A DNA stretch of 64,000 bases from Diatrype stigma (Eukaryota > Ascomycota > Sordariomycetes > Xylariales > Diatrypaceae). Position numbers and translations under genes: made by a program. This document shows positions 14,201 to 26,032 of the stretch, in pieces. Numbering within the stretch: position 1 is the first letter of the stretch; every line of letters starts with the position of its first letter. The DNA is taken from the NCBI GenBank assembly GCA_022225965.2, contig JAKJXP020000018.1, positions 124,001-188,000 on the forward strand, written 5' to 3'. The notes under the pieces were generated by a model that was not told where the DNA came from, did no database searches, and was given only the letters and a program-made list of their open reading frames with translations.

Positions 14201-16155
14201 GAATACGAGCGAAATCACTCCCTTAACCGCATGATGACTCGCCGTCATAGAAAATCAAAGAACCTCGATCCCGAGGTCATCTCCTATCATGCCATATCGA
14301 TCATTGGGATAGCAGAACCCAATAACCAAAGATGTCGGTTTCTATTGGATAAGGACATGGTCTTTGGGCTGAGATTCCACACAACATTGACATAGCTTGC
14401 ATAATAGGCATGTATTCAGCTGTGGTAGCTCGTAGATCTTTACCCTAAACAGACTATCTGTGGTAACAGCAGGCACCGCGGATAAAACAGAAGCAATCCA
14501 CCACAGGACCTGGCTGTGATGGAGGGGGCGAAAGGCCTGGCTGCCTGGACATGCCGCTAGTTTTGATAACCAGCCAATCACCTAGGCGCGTTCATCTGAG
14601 GTTCCGCCATTCCAACCGCTCCCTGCTGGGGCTATCAACGCCAGAATTCCTCGAGCTGGGACTCTTGGAGCCAAGCTTCAGAACCTGGGCCCCGGTGGGA
14701 GCGTTATCAAGTAGATCGAGAATAACAGCGCTGACGATGACAGACGGGGGCTGAAGCCACAATCCCCCTTGAACCCCTTACCTGCCAAGGAGCTTCAAGC
14801 CAGTGGAGGTTGCATTGTAAGATTCGTTCCTCCAGGCACTGATCCAACGTAACTTTGGTTATTCTTTGAAATGATGATGAGGCGAGATGTTTATGCTGTA
14901 CCTAGAAGTGGGTGATCACACAGGTCCCGACTCGTGAGTGAAGCGTCAACGCATGGGCGGACGGACATCCGACAAAGTCAAGCCTACGAAGTCGAGGCCG
15001 ACTGCTACGTGCGGCAAAGATTCGATCGCAATAATGATATACTCATCGTACTTGGGGGTCGAGAAACCTACCTGCCTACTCTGATAACGACGGCGCGATC
15101 AAGCAGGCTCTGGTCGCAATGACGATAAGAATAGCGACGAGCCGCGCGGTGTAGGTCTGGCGAATGGTCGGCCCCTTGACTCAACCTAAGGTTGCAAAGT
15201 GCAACTAACAGGATCAAGCTAGGAGATGTAATTCGCATGAGGGTATCCAGATAGCATCCAGGTCCGTGTAGGGAGTTCATTAGACTGGCTGCATTACTCG
15301 TGTAACTTACAACTAGCGACTGAGAGGCTAGAGGCATCGGTTTAAGGTGTTTGTTAAAGAGGTTGCGTTGCTAAGTATAGGGCTGAGTTGGATTACGTTG
15401 GCAAGTGCCAAGGACCAAAAGATAATCTCAGGGGAGGAGATCTTGTGCTTGACTTGAACTTAACTTGGGGTTGATGATGGATGGGGCATGCACGGATCTC
15501 CTCTGTATATACAGTCGGGAATAACATGAAGTACGTGTAGTAGCTCTTCATGAGACATTATCTTGAAGTGGTTGAAGATGACCTCTAATTACTTAGTCTA
15601 GAACGTAATCAATCTGGACATTGGACGAATGAAGGGATTGGAATGATTGTTTACTTGCGATACTGCAGGTGATACAGAAGCTTGGCAGCCTTGACAGCTG
15701 CCTAGGAACAGTTGGGCACCTGGACACATGCGCCCGCTGTGGGCATCAGCAAAATCATGCAGGTGCCCAGGGGCCTGCCTGCAATCTAGACGCTGCGACT
15801 GACGTCATGCCGCACCTAGATCAGAAAGAACCTGAATCTCGTTAACTACATATGGGCCAGCCCCTGAGTCTAGTCTATTAATAATCATTATGGTAACCAA
15901 CCTTGGAACCATCCTGATAACCTCCTGATAAACATCGCCAACGTCAACTTCAATGCTGGGCGTCCCTTTCTCAACTTACAAGAGACAAGTTACAACTTAC
16001 AACCCAGATATCTTGCTTATATAATCCTGCCTTGCCCTACGTCGCCTGTCGCACGCATGTATCTTCGTCTATCTACTTACCCAGGTTCGACTCTTAAGTG
16101 CATAGTTAAGTTGCACGGTACTACGAACTTTGAAGTACGAAGTATGTAACTCGAC

Positions 16156-16189
16156 GACGCATAGGGACGCATAGGGACGCATAGGGACG
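16156..16189. repeat. 10-bp tandem repeat (gacgcatagg), about 3.4 copies
   Basis: Three perfect head-to-tail copies of gacgcatagg followed by a partial fourth. It lies in the non-coding gap upstream of the AflR-like regulator, about 2.1 kb from its start codon. Function unknown. Confidence 0.85.
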
Positions 16190-18273
16190 GTTGTCTCGCA
16201 ACCCCACCCTCCATCATCTCCTCCCTTCACCCTCCATGCTCTATTTATAAGCCACCACCTCTTATATCTCAAATATTATGGCCTACATTAACGTATGTAA
16301 ACAATCTTCAGTTTTGGTAAGGGGGTAAACCTTAAAGCATCAAATCCAGGCCTCGGTAGGAGGCTGCCTAGAGGGATTTCGTCCCCCATAAGCTTTTTCT
16401 TCAAATGAAGGCATCAAATGCAGTACCTAGCCAACCCCTAAAGGTTTTTATCAAGCCACATACGCCTTCTCGGAGCCGAGATATCCGGAGGGGAGCGATC
16501 TGGCGGCACTGCGTTGAATCATCAGAAATCATCTCATCATCAGCTTCAGGCACACAAGATTATCCGATTTCGCTGCTACCTTTATTATGTGCAGATATGG
16601 TCAGGACGATCGCAGTGATGACCGCGCTGATATAAGACCGTCATCGATCGCGGATTCGTGCAACTCAGTAAACTTCCCACGCCAGCATAGAGAGCAGAGT
16701 GATGCTATTCAAGCAGGCAAGGAGAAGGGATTCGAAGCCACGCACATGTTGAATCCCGCTGCCCTAGAACGTGCCCTACAGAGCCCTTGAGAGCCTAGAA
16801 CTTCGCATGATTACTCGCATTCATTCATCCATCCACCCATCCGCTCGTCCGCTCATTCACCTCTTCAGAACTGGCACTTCCGACCCCCTCAAGAAACATT
16901 CTCTTGCTAGCCAGCATATCGTTGGCACATCCCACCTCAGATATCCAGTCTGCCAGTCCGCCAACCACATCGAGCTGCTAACGACGATGCATGCGCACTT
17001 TTCTTATGGAAGCAGAACCCCTGTCTCCCACTCCGATCTCTTGGCAAGGCACCCAAAGTTGGTTGTCTACCTACCTTGTAGAGCCCGGCTTCTCCCACCT
17101 TTCCCTTTTCGCGTCCCGAATGCACAGTTTATGCAGCCGGGTGTGCGTTCTGCAAGTGCACCTAGATACATCCCTCCGCTTCAGAGTGTTACAGCATGAT
17201 ATATTGAGGCATATCAGCTCTGGTTCTTCACTGGTCCTTTTGCAATCTGGACGCCTAGCTATGGCTTGGAGCTTTGCCATGATTGATCCTCACATGGGCC
17301 GAGGTCGTTGTCGCGATCAACCATCGCTAACGTCTAGAGCTAGGGGGTCACCTCTCGAGGAAACCCTCTAAGGCTAGGACTGGTCAGCGCCAATGAACAG
17401 TTGACAGTCTTTCCGTTCCAAGCCTTATATACCCCCAGAGCTCTATTGCGTAGTGCCACATACGTACAGCACAGACAACCTGTGCTCCCAGGGCTCAAGT
17501 ACTGCTCATAAGCCACGGTACCGTCTGATTTCTTCCCCAGCGGACTACCTCACCTTGCAATCTGCATCCCAGCACCTGCATTCAGCAATGCGCCAACAGG
17601 TGTGAGGGTACATAAAGAGAAACCCCCAGTCGGCCTGGCTACTCGCTAAAGCTGTCCACGTACTGCCCATTACTTGCATATCAATACCGATTAGTGTTTC
17701 TTCCACCCACTAAGGTGCCCGACCGTACGGGCCGCCTTCAAGGTACAACGAAACTGGTAGCCTCTAAGACTCGTCACGCCTTTTAAAGTGCGTCTCCTCC
17801 ATCCATATCTTCCCGAGTCAGGCCTGTTCGCGTAGACATTTAATAGGTCAATTTATCTATAGACTTCCAAGCACGTTCCCCGAACCGTAGTTTAGAACAA
17901 TACATAATGCCTAACGCTTCCCGCCGCGATATATCTTGAAACTTATGATCGATTCTCATATTATATCTTTCGGGGTTATAACATGGGCATCATAATATCT
18001 GTCGCCATCGTTAAACTATACGGCTTGCCCATGTCATGCCCTCAGCCCTAGCCTCCCGAGTTCTAACATCGTAAGCTTTGTGCTACCATCCTTTTTCCGC
18101 GACATTTTTACCATATACCTAGGAAACCGTCCCCTCAAGTTACTCCCCTCTTTAACCTACCTGGTTCATACTGGAGCCATGCGCACAGTCCATCTACCAG
18201 AAATTCAAAACTCTTCTTAGAAGGCACACCCCCCATAGTGACCTGCTTTGTCACGTTCTAGCCCATAAGCTTT

Positions 18274-19545
18274 ATGGCCTCTTCCGCAAAAGCTCGCCAA
18301 CCCCGACTCCGAGCATCATGCGACGGCTGTTTCCTAGCTAAGGTTAAATGCTCAAAGGCTAGACCGATATGTTCCCGCTGTCTTGCTTGTGGCATAGAGT
18401 GTCGATACTCGCCCTCCAGCAGAGCAGGCAAACCGAAATCTGATAATAGCGGGGCCCCTAATAGGCACGAGTATCAAGATATGCATTCCCTCGCAGACGA
18501 CAACGGCATTGTGTATACCAACGTGCCTCCTCAATCGTCCGATCATATGTTCAAGATGGAATCGGGGTGGTCTAGCCCCCACCCAGGCATGGACGGTGGT
18601 GTGAATAGAAACACGTCCATCGCCACGGGCCTTGCTCTTCTCGGGGTGGAGGACAGAGCTATGGGCGAACCTGATCCGATGTCTGCGCCGCCGGATATGT
18701 ACACTACGATGCCCTGGCACCCTTCTACTGATATTCCGTTCTCGCACTTTCCCGCTGAGATGTCCGTCACAAGCGGACAGATGCCAAACGCTCATATGCG
18801 ATCTCAGTCCTTCGACGTATCTATGTCGACCACGCCATGGGTCGACCCAGCTGCTTCTGAAATGATACCCTACAGCCAAGTCCCCACACCAAACACTATG
18901 GCTCCAAGTTATTTCCCGCGTCCTAGGACGCCGCCCAGTATGCGGCCTGTATCAACGCGCCCCAAGTCTTCTTCTAATATCAACGGCGGCTCATGCACCT
19001 GCTTTACCGCTTGCTTGCAGTCTCTCCAGGCTTTACATAATGCTTCTTCGCCCACTTCGCCACCTTTCGATCTAGTACTCTCCGTCAACCGCAAGGCGGT
19101 CGAGGGGTGTGCCGCCATGCTGAGCTGTTCGCGGTGCATGAACAGGTCTGGCTCGCACACGGGGACCATGCTCCTGGCGACCATCATTGGCAAGATCACT
19201 TCGTTTTACAAGAACGCCTCGTACTCCTACCTGGAGAGCAGCGATATCGACCTGTCCTCCGCAGCCGCTTCTATGAGCAGCAACAACAACAACAACAACA
19301 ACAACCTCGGCGTCAGCCTAGGTGGGTACCAGTTCAATGCCGAGGACGGGAAGTGGATTGAGCTCGAGATCCTGTCCCGGGAGCTCCGCAAGCTGGAGGA
19401 CCTGTACACCAAGTTCCGCGAGATGTGCACCGAGCTCTCGGATGACCCGGACGTCACGAGGGCCATGGTCGGCTACCTAGGGCAGAACCTTGGGTCTACG
19501 CTCGAGGCCATAAACCACAAGAAGGGGGATGTAGCATTTCCGTGA
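18274..19545 (+). CDS. AflR-like Zn2Cys6 transcription factor
   Basis: Single-exon gene for 423 residues, predicted to be a nuclear DNA-binding regulator of the pigment locus. The N terminus has a Zn2Cys6 cluster with cysteines 16, 19, 26, 33, 36 and 43. The spacing is C-X2-C-X6-C-X6-C-X2-C-X6-C, as in AflR, with a basic stretch around it. The C-terminal half has paired cysteine-rich segments (around GSCTCFTACLQ and CAAMLSCSRC) followed by a helical stretch. This matches the AflR-type regulatory domain of fungal polyketide clusters rather than the common fungal_trans domain. A run of eight or so asparagines near residue 340 comes from an (AAC)n microsatellite. It sits between the PKS and the reductase, which supports a cluster-specific role. 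Its targets cannot be read from the sequence; the family usually binds TCG-N5-CGA-like sites. Confidence 0.88.
   Translation: MASSAKARQPRLRASCDGCFLAKVKCSKARPICSRCLACGIECRYSPSSRAGKPKSDNSGAPNRHEYQDMHSLADDNGIVYTNVPPQSSDHMFKMESGWSSPHPGMDGGVNRNTSIATGLALLGVEDRAMGEPDPMSAPPDMYTTMPWHPSTDIPFSHFPAEMSVTSGQMPNAHMRSQSFDVSMSTTPWVDPAASEMIPYSQVPTPNTMAPSYFPRPRTPPSMRPVSTRPKSSSNINGGSCTCFTACLQSLQALHNASSPTSPPFDLVLSVNRKAVEGCAAMLSCSRCMNRSGSHTGTMLLATIIGKITSFYKNASYSYLESSDIDLSSAAASMSSNNNNNNNNLGVSLGGYQFNAEDGKWIELEILSRELRKLEDLYTKFREMCTELSDDPDVTRAMVGYLGQNLGSTLEAINHKKGDVAFP
19279..19306 (+). repeat. (AAC)n coding microsatellite (poly-Asn)
   Basis: A trinucleotide run inside the AflR-like gene that encodes consecutive asparagines between two conserved parts of the protein. 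Such runs often vary in length between strains. Confidence 0.9.
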
Positions 19546-20666
19546 GAGACTGCAGCGGTCCAGTGCGGAGCCCCCCAAAAGAATTTGGCCAATGCTTTGG
19601 CATTGTTGTGCTTGCAGATTGGCGACGCCGTGTCACTACATACAAATAGGCATCACTGGACATATCACTGCTGATACATCGTCTGACGATACCTTGCATC
19701 GACTTATGTACAGTCTTGCAGGGACAGCACCCATACATAAAATAAGGAGAGTCGAAGCGCGGGAAGCAGCGCGACTGGGCAGGTCGGGCCAGGGCACCTA
19801 GGTGAAGGTGAATCTGACTGTACCCACTGCCGCCCGGGAACAACCACCGAGTTGGTTCTGTTTACTGGAAACACAAAAGCAATGTTTATATATAAGGCTT
19901 CGTCAAACTAATCACTTTCCAATTTGTTTAGTGGGGGAGGGGGTGGAAGGGGGGGCGTTTATAGGACGGATATACATAGTTAAGTTACATATCAGCATGG
20001 GAACAGAACTACATACAAGGGTCCCTGCAACAGTTACGTTTCCGGGGGGTTGGGTGGCATACTATACCATTATCACGTTGTCGAAATAACCAACGACGCA
20101 ACGATGCAGAAAAGCGTGCTTGACACTGTGGTTAATTAGCCCAATTAGTTCGAATCTGACACCTATGCACCTGCAGACCGCTTTCCCTTTTTCTTTTCTT
20201 CGTTTGTCTGTTTTCCAGCCATTCAGTATAAGACAAGTGAATGTATTAGTGATGACCTAGGGTCATACCTCCAATGGCATGGGTATCGGGGGTTTTCTCC
20301 ATTGGCCTACCAGCCACCCCCCTCCCAGCTCAAGGAGTGTTGTCTCAGTGAACCTTGATGCTAAGTTGGCTAGTGCCAACGGTCTTGTCATACGTACCCA
20401 CCTCACATACACACATACGCGGGTAAGACTACAATGGGCCATCATGAGGTGAGAAAGAGAAAAGTAGATCTACTTGCCATCTGCCCGGGGTAGAAGCTGG
20501 AAGCTGAGAATCAGTGAACGTCTTTGAAATCAATTTACCCAGTTTTGCCCGCAGATATGCAATGCCTGCGCTGGATGACGCCACAGCACTGAACCCCTAA
20601 ATTCAATATCTCTCGCTCGGGTTCAGTGCCAGAAACCTACTTGATTCATTACCCCCACCGCGTCGC

Positions 20667-20697
20667 TCACACACACACACACACGTACACACACACA
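20667..20697. repeat. (CA)n dinucleotide repeat
   Basis: CA repeat of about 31 bp interrupted once by a gtac. Non-coding. Confidence 0.9.
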
Positions 20698-21606
20698 TTC
20701 TCTCTCGTCATCGCCGTAGTGGTGTCGAGGCTCACTGCAGGAAGAACCAAGTTGTGGTAGTTGGCATCCTCCATTAGATATCGAGATGGTTATCGGGTAC
20801 CTACATACCATGTCGCTTATTCGGGCTTGTCAGTCTGGAACTATGTAACCTCCTATCATCTATGTCGTCAGTCACTTTAGGCATAAACCATGTTCGGCTT
20901 ATTCGCGCGCGCATGTCGACATCTTGATGGTGCCACCCAGTCGGGAATAGAGTTTACTTCTGGCTTTTTCTTTCTGTTTCTTTCTGCTTGTCTTTTCTGC
21001 AATCGATACAAATCAGGATAGCGCATATTGATAAAAGAGTAAAGAAAAGGCTAAAATTGCAACGCGGACATGAGTCGCGGACGTACCAACGAGCATAGCC
21101 GTCTCTGAAAAGTATCAGCGATATCTTCCCCTCGGAACCCAAGGGAGAGCTCCCTACCGTAGTGAAATAGGGGTATCGTCCCGCGTTCATGACAGGCGCG
21201 GGGCATAGTGGGTCCACAAGGAGACAAAATTGCCGGACTAGGAAATATCCAGGACGCCAGAATGCCGCTAAAACGGACGGCGCGCCGGCATTTAGTGGAG
21301 CCTCCGGGACCTAATAGCCCGAAAACTGCGGTTCACGCCCGGCCCACGCGGCAGAGCGGGTTGAACGGCATAGCAACTAATAGATACCTAGCACTTGCTG
21401 ATCATATCTAATTCCTCAATATCATCATGATGTCTTGAATAATCCGAGGCGCAACTCACCCGATGGCCTTCGGTATTTGGCCTGTCGTTATATTGAGGCG
21501 GGGTTATATTGAGGTGGGGCAGATCTGACCGGGTCGTGGGTGCATATATCCCCATGCCCCCCATGATGTCTTGTGCTTTAGGTATGGATGAGATGCGCGG
21601 TTGCGA

Positions 21607-21651
21607 CACCACGACACCACAATACCACACCACAATACCACACCACAACAC
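21607..21651. repeat. 13-bp tandem repeat (cacaccacaatac)n
   Basis: About three copies of a 13-bp A/C-only unit on the plus strand, the outer copies imperfect. Non-coding. Confidence 0.8.
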
Positions 21652-21711
21652 GTAGCTCACCCCCTCCCCCCTCCTTTATTCTGGGTGGCAAGGTGAGATA
21701 GTTGGGGGTTC

Positions 21712-21731
21712 AATTAGTCAGTTGACTAATT
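21712..21731. promoter_or_regulatory. Perfect inverted repeat with two TGACTAA half-sites
   Basis: The 20-bp sequence reads aattagtca-gt-tgactaatt, a perfect 9+2+9 palindrome. TGACTAA resembles half-sites of fungal bZIP factors of the AP-1/Yap1 or Gcn4 type. No gene start was found near it, so a regulatory role is conjecture; it may simply be a small hairpin. Confidence 0.35.
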
Positions 21732-24700
21732 ACCTAGATTGAACGTCTTATCGAACCTGAATCTTCTTTCTGCTTCTCCCTTCCCGAACCTTCAAATCAG
21801 CACACGTAAGAAAACGCGTATTCACCGGGTACTTAAGCCTTCGCCTCATTGACTCTTCACGTTACGATATTCGACCAGTCAAATCAACCACGCGAATAAG
21901 CAGATCATTGATAAGAACCTCGGAGCTCAAACATTCCGACATGTCCTTTTGGTAGGTAGTCAGAAAATGCACAGAGGAAGGTGAGTGAGTGCTAGGAATG
22001 AGGAAGGGTGATCGCACCACCTCAAGCGAGCTGAGAGGAAAGGGATCGTATCACTACTCGTGCTTCAGCGTATGCCCAGAATATTTCTTGTTTTGGATGT
22101 GGTGGGCTAGGCTTCTCCTGCGGAAATCCTGAGGGATCATGACAAAACTGACGAGAGACCAGCTTTTCACCACCGACTCTCAACATATATCGATCCCGGG
22201 CTCGTAAACTTCGATTATTTCTCATGGTGGGACATCAATTCCCCATCTACCACTCGCTTTTACCTTCCTAAATAATCGATTATAGTACAAAGACACTGGA
22301 CGAGCCCCGTTCTAGGATTTCTTGCTTTCTTCATCAATTTGTGGAGGTTGATATTCATTCTACCTAGTTGTCGAATGTTTACGCATGACTCCTCTCGGAG
22401 GGGATCCTTCGCCTTACACGTGTCTGTATAATCGAATGTCGGTATCCCTTCCTGCGTTATGCGCCTATCCATAAGTTCTGTTTATAGATTTCTCATATGA
22501 AAGTTGGTCACAGGGGCATGATCGACGAAAGTATCTCTCTCCAGGCTAGGATATGCCTGCTAGAAACCACGTCTAGCGTCATGTTTGAGGTTCCAGCCTA
22601 TGTAGGGACGTTGCTGTCTGTAAGCCTTGTGCGAGGACCCGTCTCTAGCTAATTGTTTTACGTCGATGTTACATCAGAAAAAGCTTAAACACATGGCAGT
22701 CCTGCAGGCCAGTTTCTAATGAGGCGAGATGTGACTTGTTGCCTGCTGCTCGTTGAAAACAACATCTCACGGAGACCACGCTTCGTTGTGAACCCCGATT
22801 CACAAATAACACCCTTCGGCTGCTCAGAAAGAACATACATGATAAGCTTTGAGAAGTTACTCTCTCGGGGGTCGTTTACGTCCGCACCATTTTCAGGTCG
22901 TTATTAATACACGGAAATCATCCGTATTGTAATGGGCACCATCTAAGTGTTGACACTCGGGTACGTAGGTAGTGTGCCTGTGCCAGGCCCATCCATATGC
23001 CAGTGGCGTAACTCCCTGTTAGGCAAGTAGTTTTATTGTATCACAAATAAGACATGCCTGGTTTTTGATATACAGGATATAAAACTAATAAATCCGAAAC
23101 CCGGCTTCGGCCACTTTGCTACAGGTCTCGAGCTTCATCAACTCAAGTCACACATGAGATTTTCAGCGACGCCAAGTAACCCGCGCATACCGCCTTGATT
23201 GGCTTGTAAGCGATTCCGTTGCCGCGGAATCCTACCCCATTGACCTCGCTGACTCATCTCCATCATGGACATTGTTGGTATATACTGTGCTATAGGCCTA
23301 TATATCTCCTATAAGGACGCTCATGTCACTAGACGCCACCTTTGGTCTAGATGGATCCCCCCTACCATATTACACAGAAATCAAGTTTGTAGCTTCCTTG
23401 CGTCCCCGCGAAACAGGAATTACTTGTGTAGAATGAACACGTGTATTCCATAGGTACCATACCATGTACGCCACGTTTCACGCCCTTTTAAAAACGGGCC
23501 GAACGAATTCAGCCCTATCGTAAAATGTTCCCTCCATGTTCGAGACCCTTGGGAATATGATATTTCTACCTTGAACTTTTGTTTTTCGCGTTCGGCACCA
23601 GCCGAATGTATCATGGGAGGGCCGTTTAGCACGAGATTTCAAATCAGACAGATCAGAACTCCACCTTCGCTAAGATACATAGCTGATTCCCATGGCCAAT
23701 GTCTGCGGGCCATGCTCACACCGGTTTCTCCCGTCGCCACCAAGGGCCCGTCAGCTTCGAACCTATTGTCTACACCGTGGAGTGAACCGGCAGCTGGAAA
23801 CAGCATCCAAATCGTGACTTATCGCCAAAATACACATACGCATACCCCGCGAGGGGCGCAGCAGTTTGAAGATGCTGACAACGTCGTTTCCGTACGACAA
23901 TGAGGTAACTAGGCGGTCTGGGCACAGTTTTCATACAGTCGGTGAAAGCGTGAGATTCACTCCACGAACGGGAGCGGGAAACAAGTCTCATGCATACACG
24001 TTAACTTGACATGTAAATAAGCACATTGTCTTACCGTGTCAGTATGACTGCAGCATGCATAGTGCTACGCATACGCATATTCACGCTCTAAACGCTCTGT
24101 TTGGACTAAGCCAGGGGTTTACTAACGTAGTAGGTTATTGTTCATTGGGAGATGTAGATTAGTAATTCCATACTCCTCCCACCTTATTATATCCCCCGTT
24201 ATATACCTCATGGATGCGGAACAGCTACAGAGAGATCATATCGAAAATGAGTAATTAAGAGGTAGGCACGGAGGTAACCCGGGCATTGTGCTTAGTGCTG
24301 ATAGTAAGGGCATCTCATGTAACACCAGGAGGAGCAAGTTACGTGGGGGGGGAGAAACAGGTCTTCTTCCCGTGACGAATATGAATGTGGAGAGCTGAGT
24401 AGATAGGTAACACGCCTGGGCCTTATGTGTCTCGCTTGCCATTGTGTACATGACAGTGACAGATATATACGAACGCAAAGTGTAGTTATTCCTGAATATG
24501 ACCAGTCACAGGAACAACGATCAAATGCCTAGGCATCAGTTTTAGTGTGGGGAGCTGCAGTGTCGTGCTAATAGAATGTAATAAGATGTGTGACCTTATA
24601 TTACGCAACCAATAGTGGCCGAAGCCTGTGTACCTCTGAACCAGTTTGCAGCACGCCTCCTTTAGAGGTGCTCTCGCTTATTCCCACGCCCCTTAAGTCA

Positions 24701-24791
24701 AAGCGTATCCACATTCGATAACAAGTACGACGTTACGCCTCGGGGACTCAGTCCTTACAGCACTGGGGCCGGGGGGCATCCGCGGTGTTGT

Positions 24792-26032
24792 TCAAACACC
24801 GCCACCAGACGCCCTGATTACTTGGCCTAGTAAAGAAAAGAAAGGGACAACGTTAGCTCCGGTTGTCCTAGGCCATACCGATGGCTAACGGGTTCCAAAG
24901 GGAGCGGACAGAACATAAGAAGAAAAGAAACTAACCATTAATCCACTCGCCCTCATCGCTGACAAGCAGACAGACGACGCGACCGATGTCGGCGGGGACG
25001 CCGACGCGGTCGAGCGGACACATGCGGCGGAGGCCGGCCTTGATGGTCTCGAGCGGCATTCCGGCGCGGCCGCCGGGGACGTAGTGCCAGCTGTTGGCGT
25101 CAAACATGTCGGTCTGGACGCCGCCGGGCGCAATCGCGTTGCACGTGATGCGGCGGGCCCCTCCGTCGACCGCGAACGACCGCGCGAATCCTTCCACCGC
25201 CGCCTTGGACCCCGCGTACAGCGCGTGGTTCGGCACCCCCGCCATCTGCGCCGCGATCGACGACGTGAGCACGATCCGCCCGCCCTCGCGGCAGTGCTTA
25301 AGCGCCTGTATTATTCAAGAGGTGTTGTAGTCAGCATCGGTTCTCCCCTTGCGTTGCGGCTCCCCGGGCGATCAGCCGAGGGAGGGACGGAGCAAGTTGC
25401 GGAAAAGGGGTAAGCGGGGCCCTAGTTAAGTGGGGCCTCTTCGACAGCACCAACAACATCATCATCATCATCGTCAATGTTGAAGTATTTCCTTATGTAG
25501 GAAGGTAGACATATTTAATCCGGGTATTATATGTTGTTAGCTAACTTACCTGTTGGCCGACGAAGAACTGGCCACGACAGTTCAGGGCGAAGACCTCGTC
25601 GAAGAGGGCCTCGGTCACCTCGGTCTCGTCGCACCAGACCTCCATGCCGGCGTTGGAGATGACAAAGTCGAGGTGGCCGAAGTGGGCGACGGCGCGGGCG
25701 AAGAGCTCCTCGACCTCGGCGGGCCGTGCGATGTTGGCCTGCAGGGCCACCGCCTTGGCGCCCAGCTGCCGAAGCTCGGCCACCACCTCGTCAGCCGCAC
25801 CCGCGCTGCGCCCATAGTTGATCACGACGGATGCACCGCGCCGCCCGAGCTCCAGCGCGATCCCCCGGCCGATGCCGCGTCCCGCTCCGGTTACTAGGGC
25901 TACCTTGCCGGTGAACGGCTTGTCGTGGGGGTTATTCGTCGTTCCAAGTGGCTCGCCCGGGGACACAGCGGTAGTGTTGTTGCTACTGCTGCTCGCAGGG
26001 GGTGCGATATCTGATGTGGCTGCGGGTGCCAT
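24792..26032 (-). CDS. Tetra-/trihydroxynaphthalene reductase (SDR family)
   Basis: NADPH-dependent short-chain dehydrogenase predicted to reduce 1,3,6,8-tetrahydroxynaphthalene to scytalone and/or the trihydroxy compound to vermelone in the DHN-melanin pathway. Exons on the minus strand: 26032-25550, 25305-24936 and 24826-24792, giving 295 residues. The Rossmann motif TGAGRGIG is at 48-55, the NAG motif at 127-129, and the catalytic triad is Ser177, Tyr191 and Lys195 (YAGSK). The stretch around NSWHYVPGG and the C terminus ([14 protein letters not shown]) follow the family closely. The last exon supplies only 11 codons plus a split glycine. Compared with the usual 265-285 residues it has a Ser/Pro/Thr-rich N-terminal extension of about 20-25 residues. 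Intron 1 is long (244 nt) and contains an ATC run. Ending in Val rather than Met hints at the tetrahydroxy-type reductase; substrate preference remains inferred. Confidence 0.92.

Larger units (their letters stand above)
10015..18273. other. 8.2-kb non-coding gap between PKS and AflR-like regulator
   Basis: No convincing protein gene on either strand. Open frames reach about 140 codons at most and overlap in conflicting frames. It contains CTAC-type microsatellite sequence near 11.2 kb and a 10-bp tandem repeat near 16.16 kb. The right end must hold the promoter of the regulator starting at 18274. No transposon ends, reverse transcriptase or transposase fragments were recognised. A long non-coding transcript or a short many-exon gene cannot be excluded by eye. 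Confidence 0.55.
19546..24791. other. 5.2-kb non-coding gap between AflR-like gene and reductase 3' end
   Basis: No supported gene. It contains a CA dinucleotide run, a 13-bp tandem repeat near 21.6 kb, and a 20-bp perfect inverted repeat with two TGACTAA half-sites at 21712-21731. Flanking genes converge on it (regulator +, reductase -), so it needs no promoter for either, which makes its length unusual. Confidence 0.55.

Noticed and set aside
10015..18273. Decayed transposon in the large spacer
   Set aside because: No terminal inverted repeats, long terminal repeats or transposase/reverse-transcriptase fragments were seen; a genome self-comparison would be needed to revive the idea.
21600..21660. 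CRISPR-like direct repeats
   Set aside because: Units are adjacent with no unique spacers, and the genome is eukaryotic; these are simple tandem repeats.
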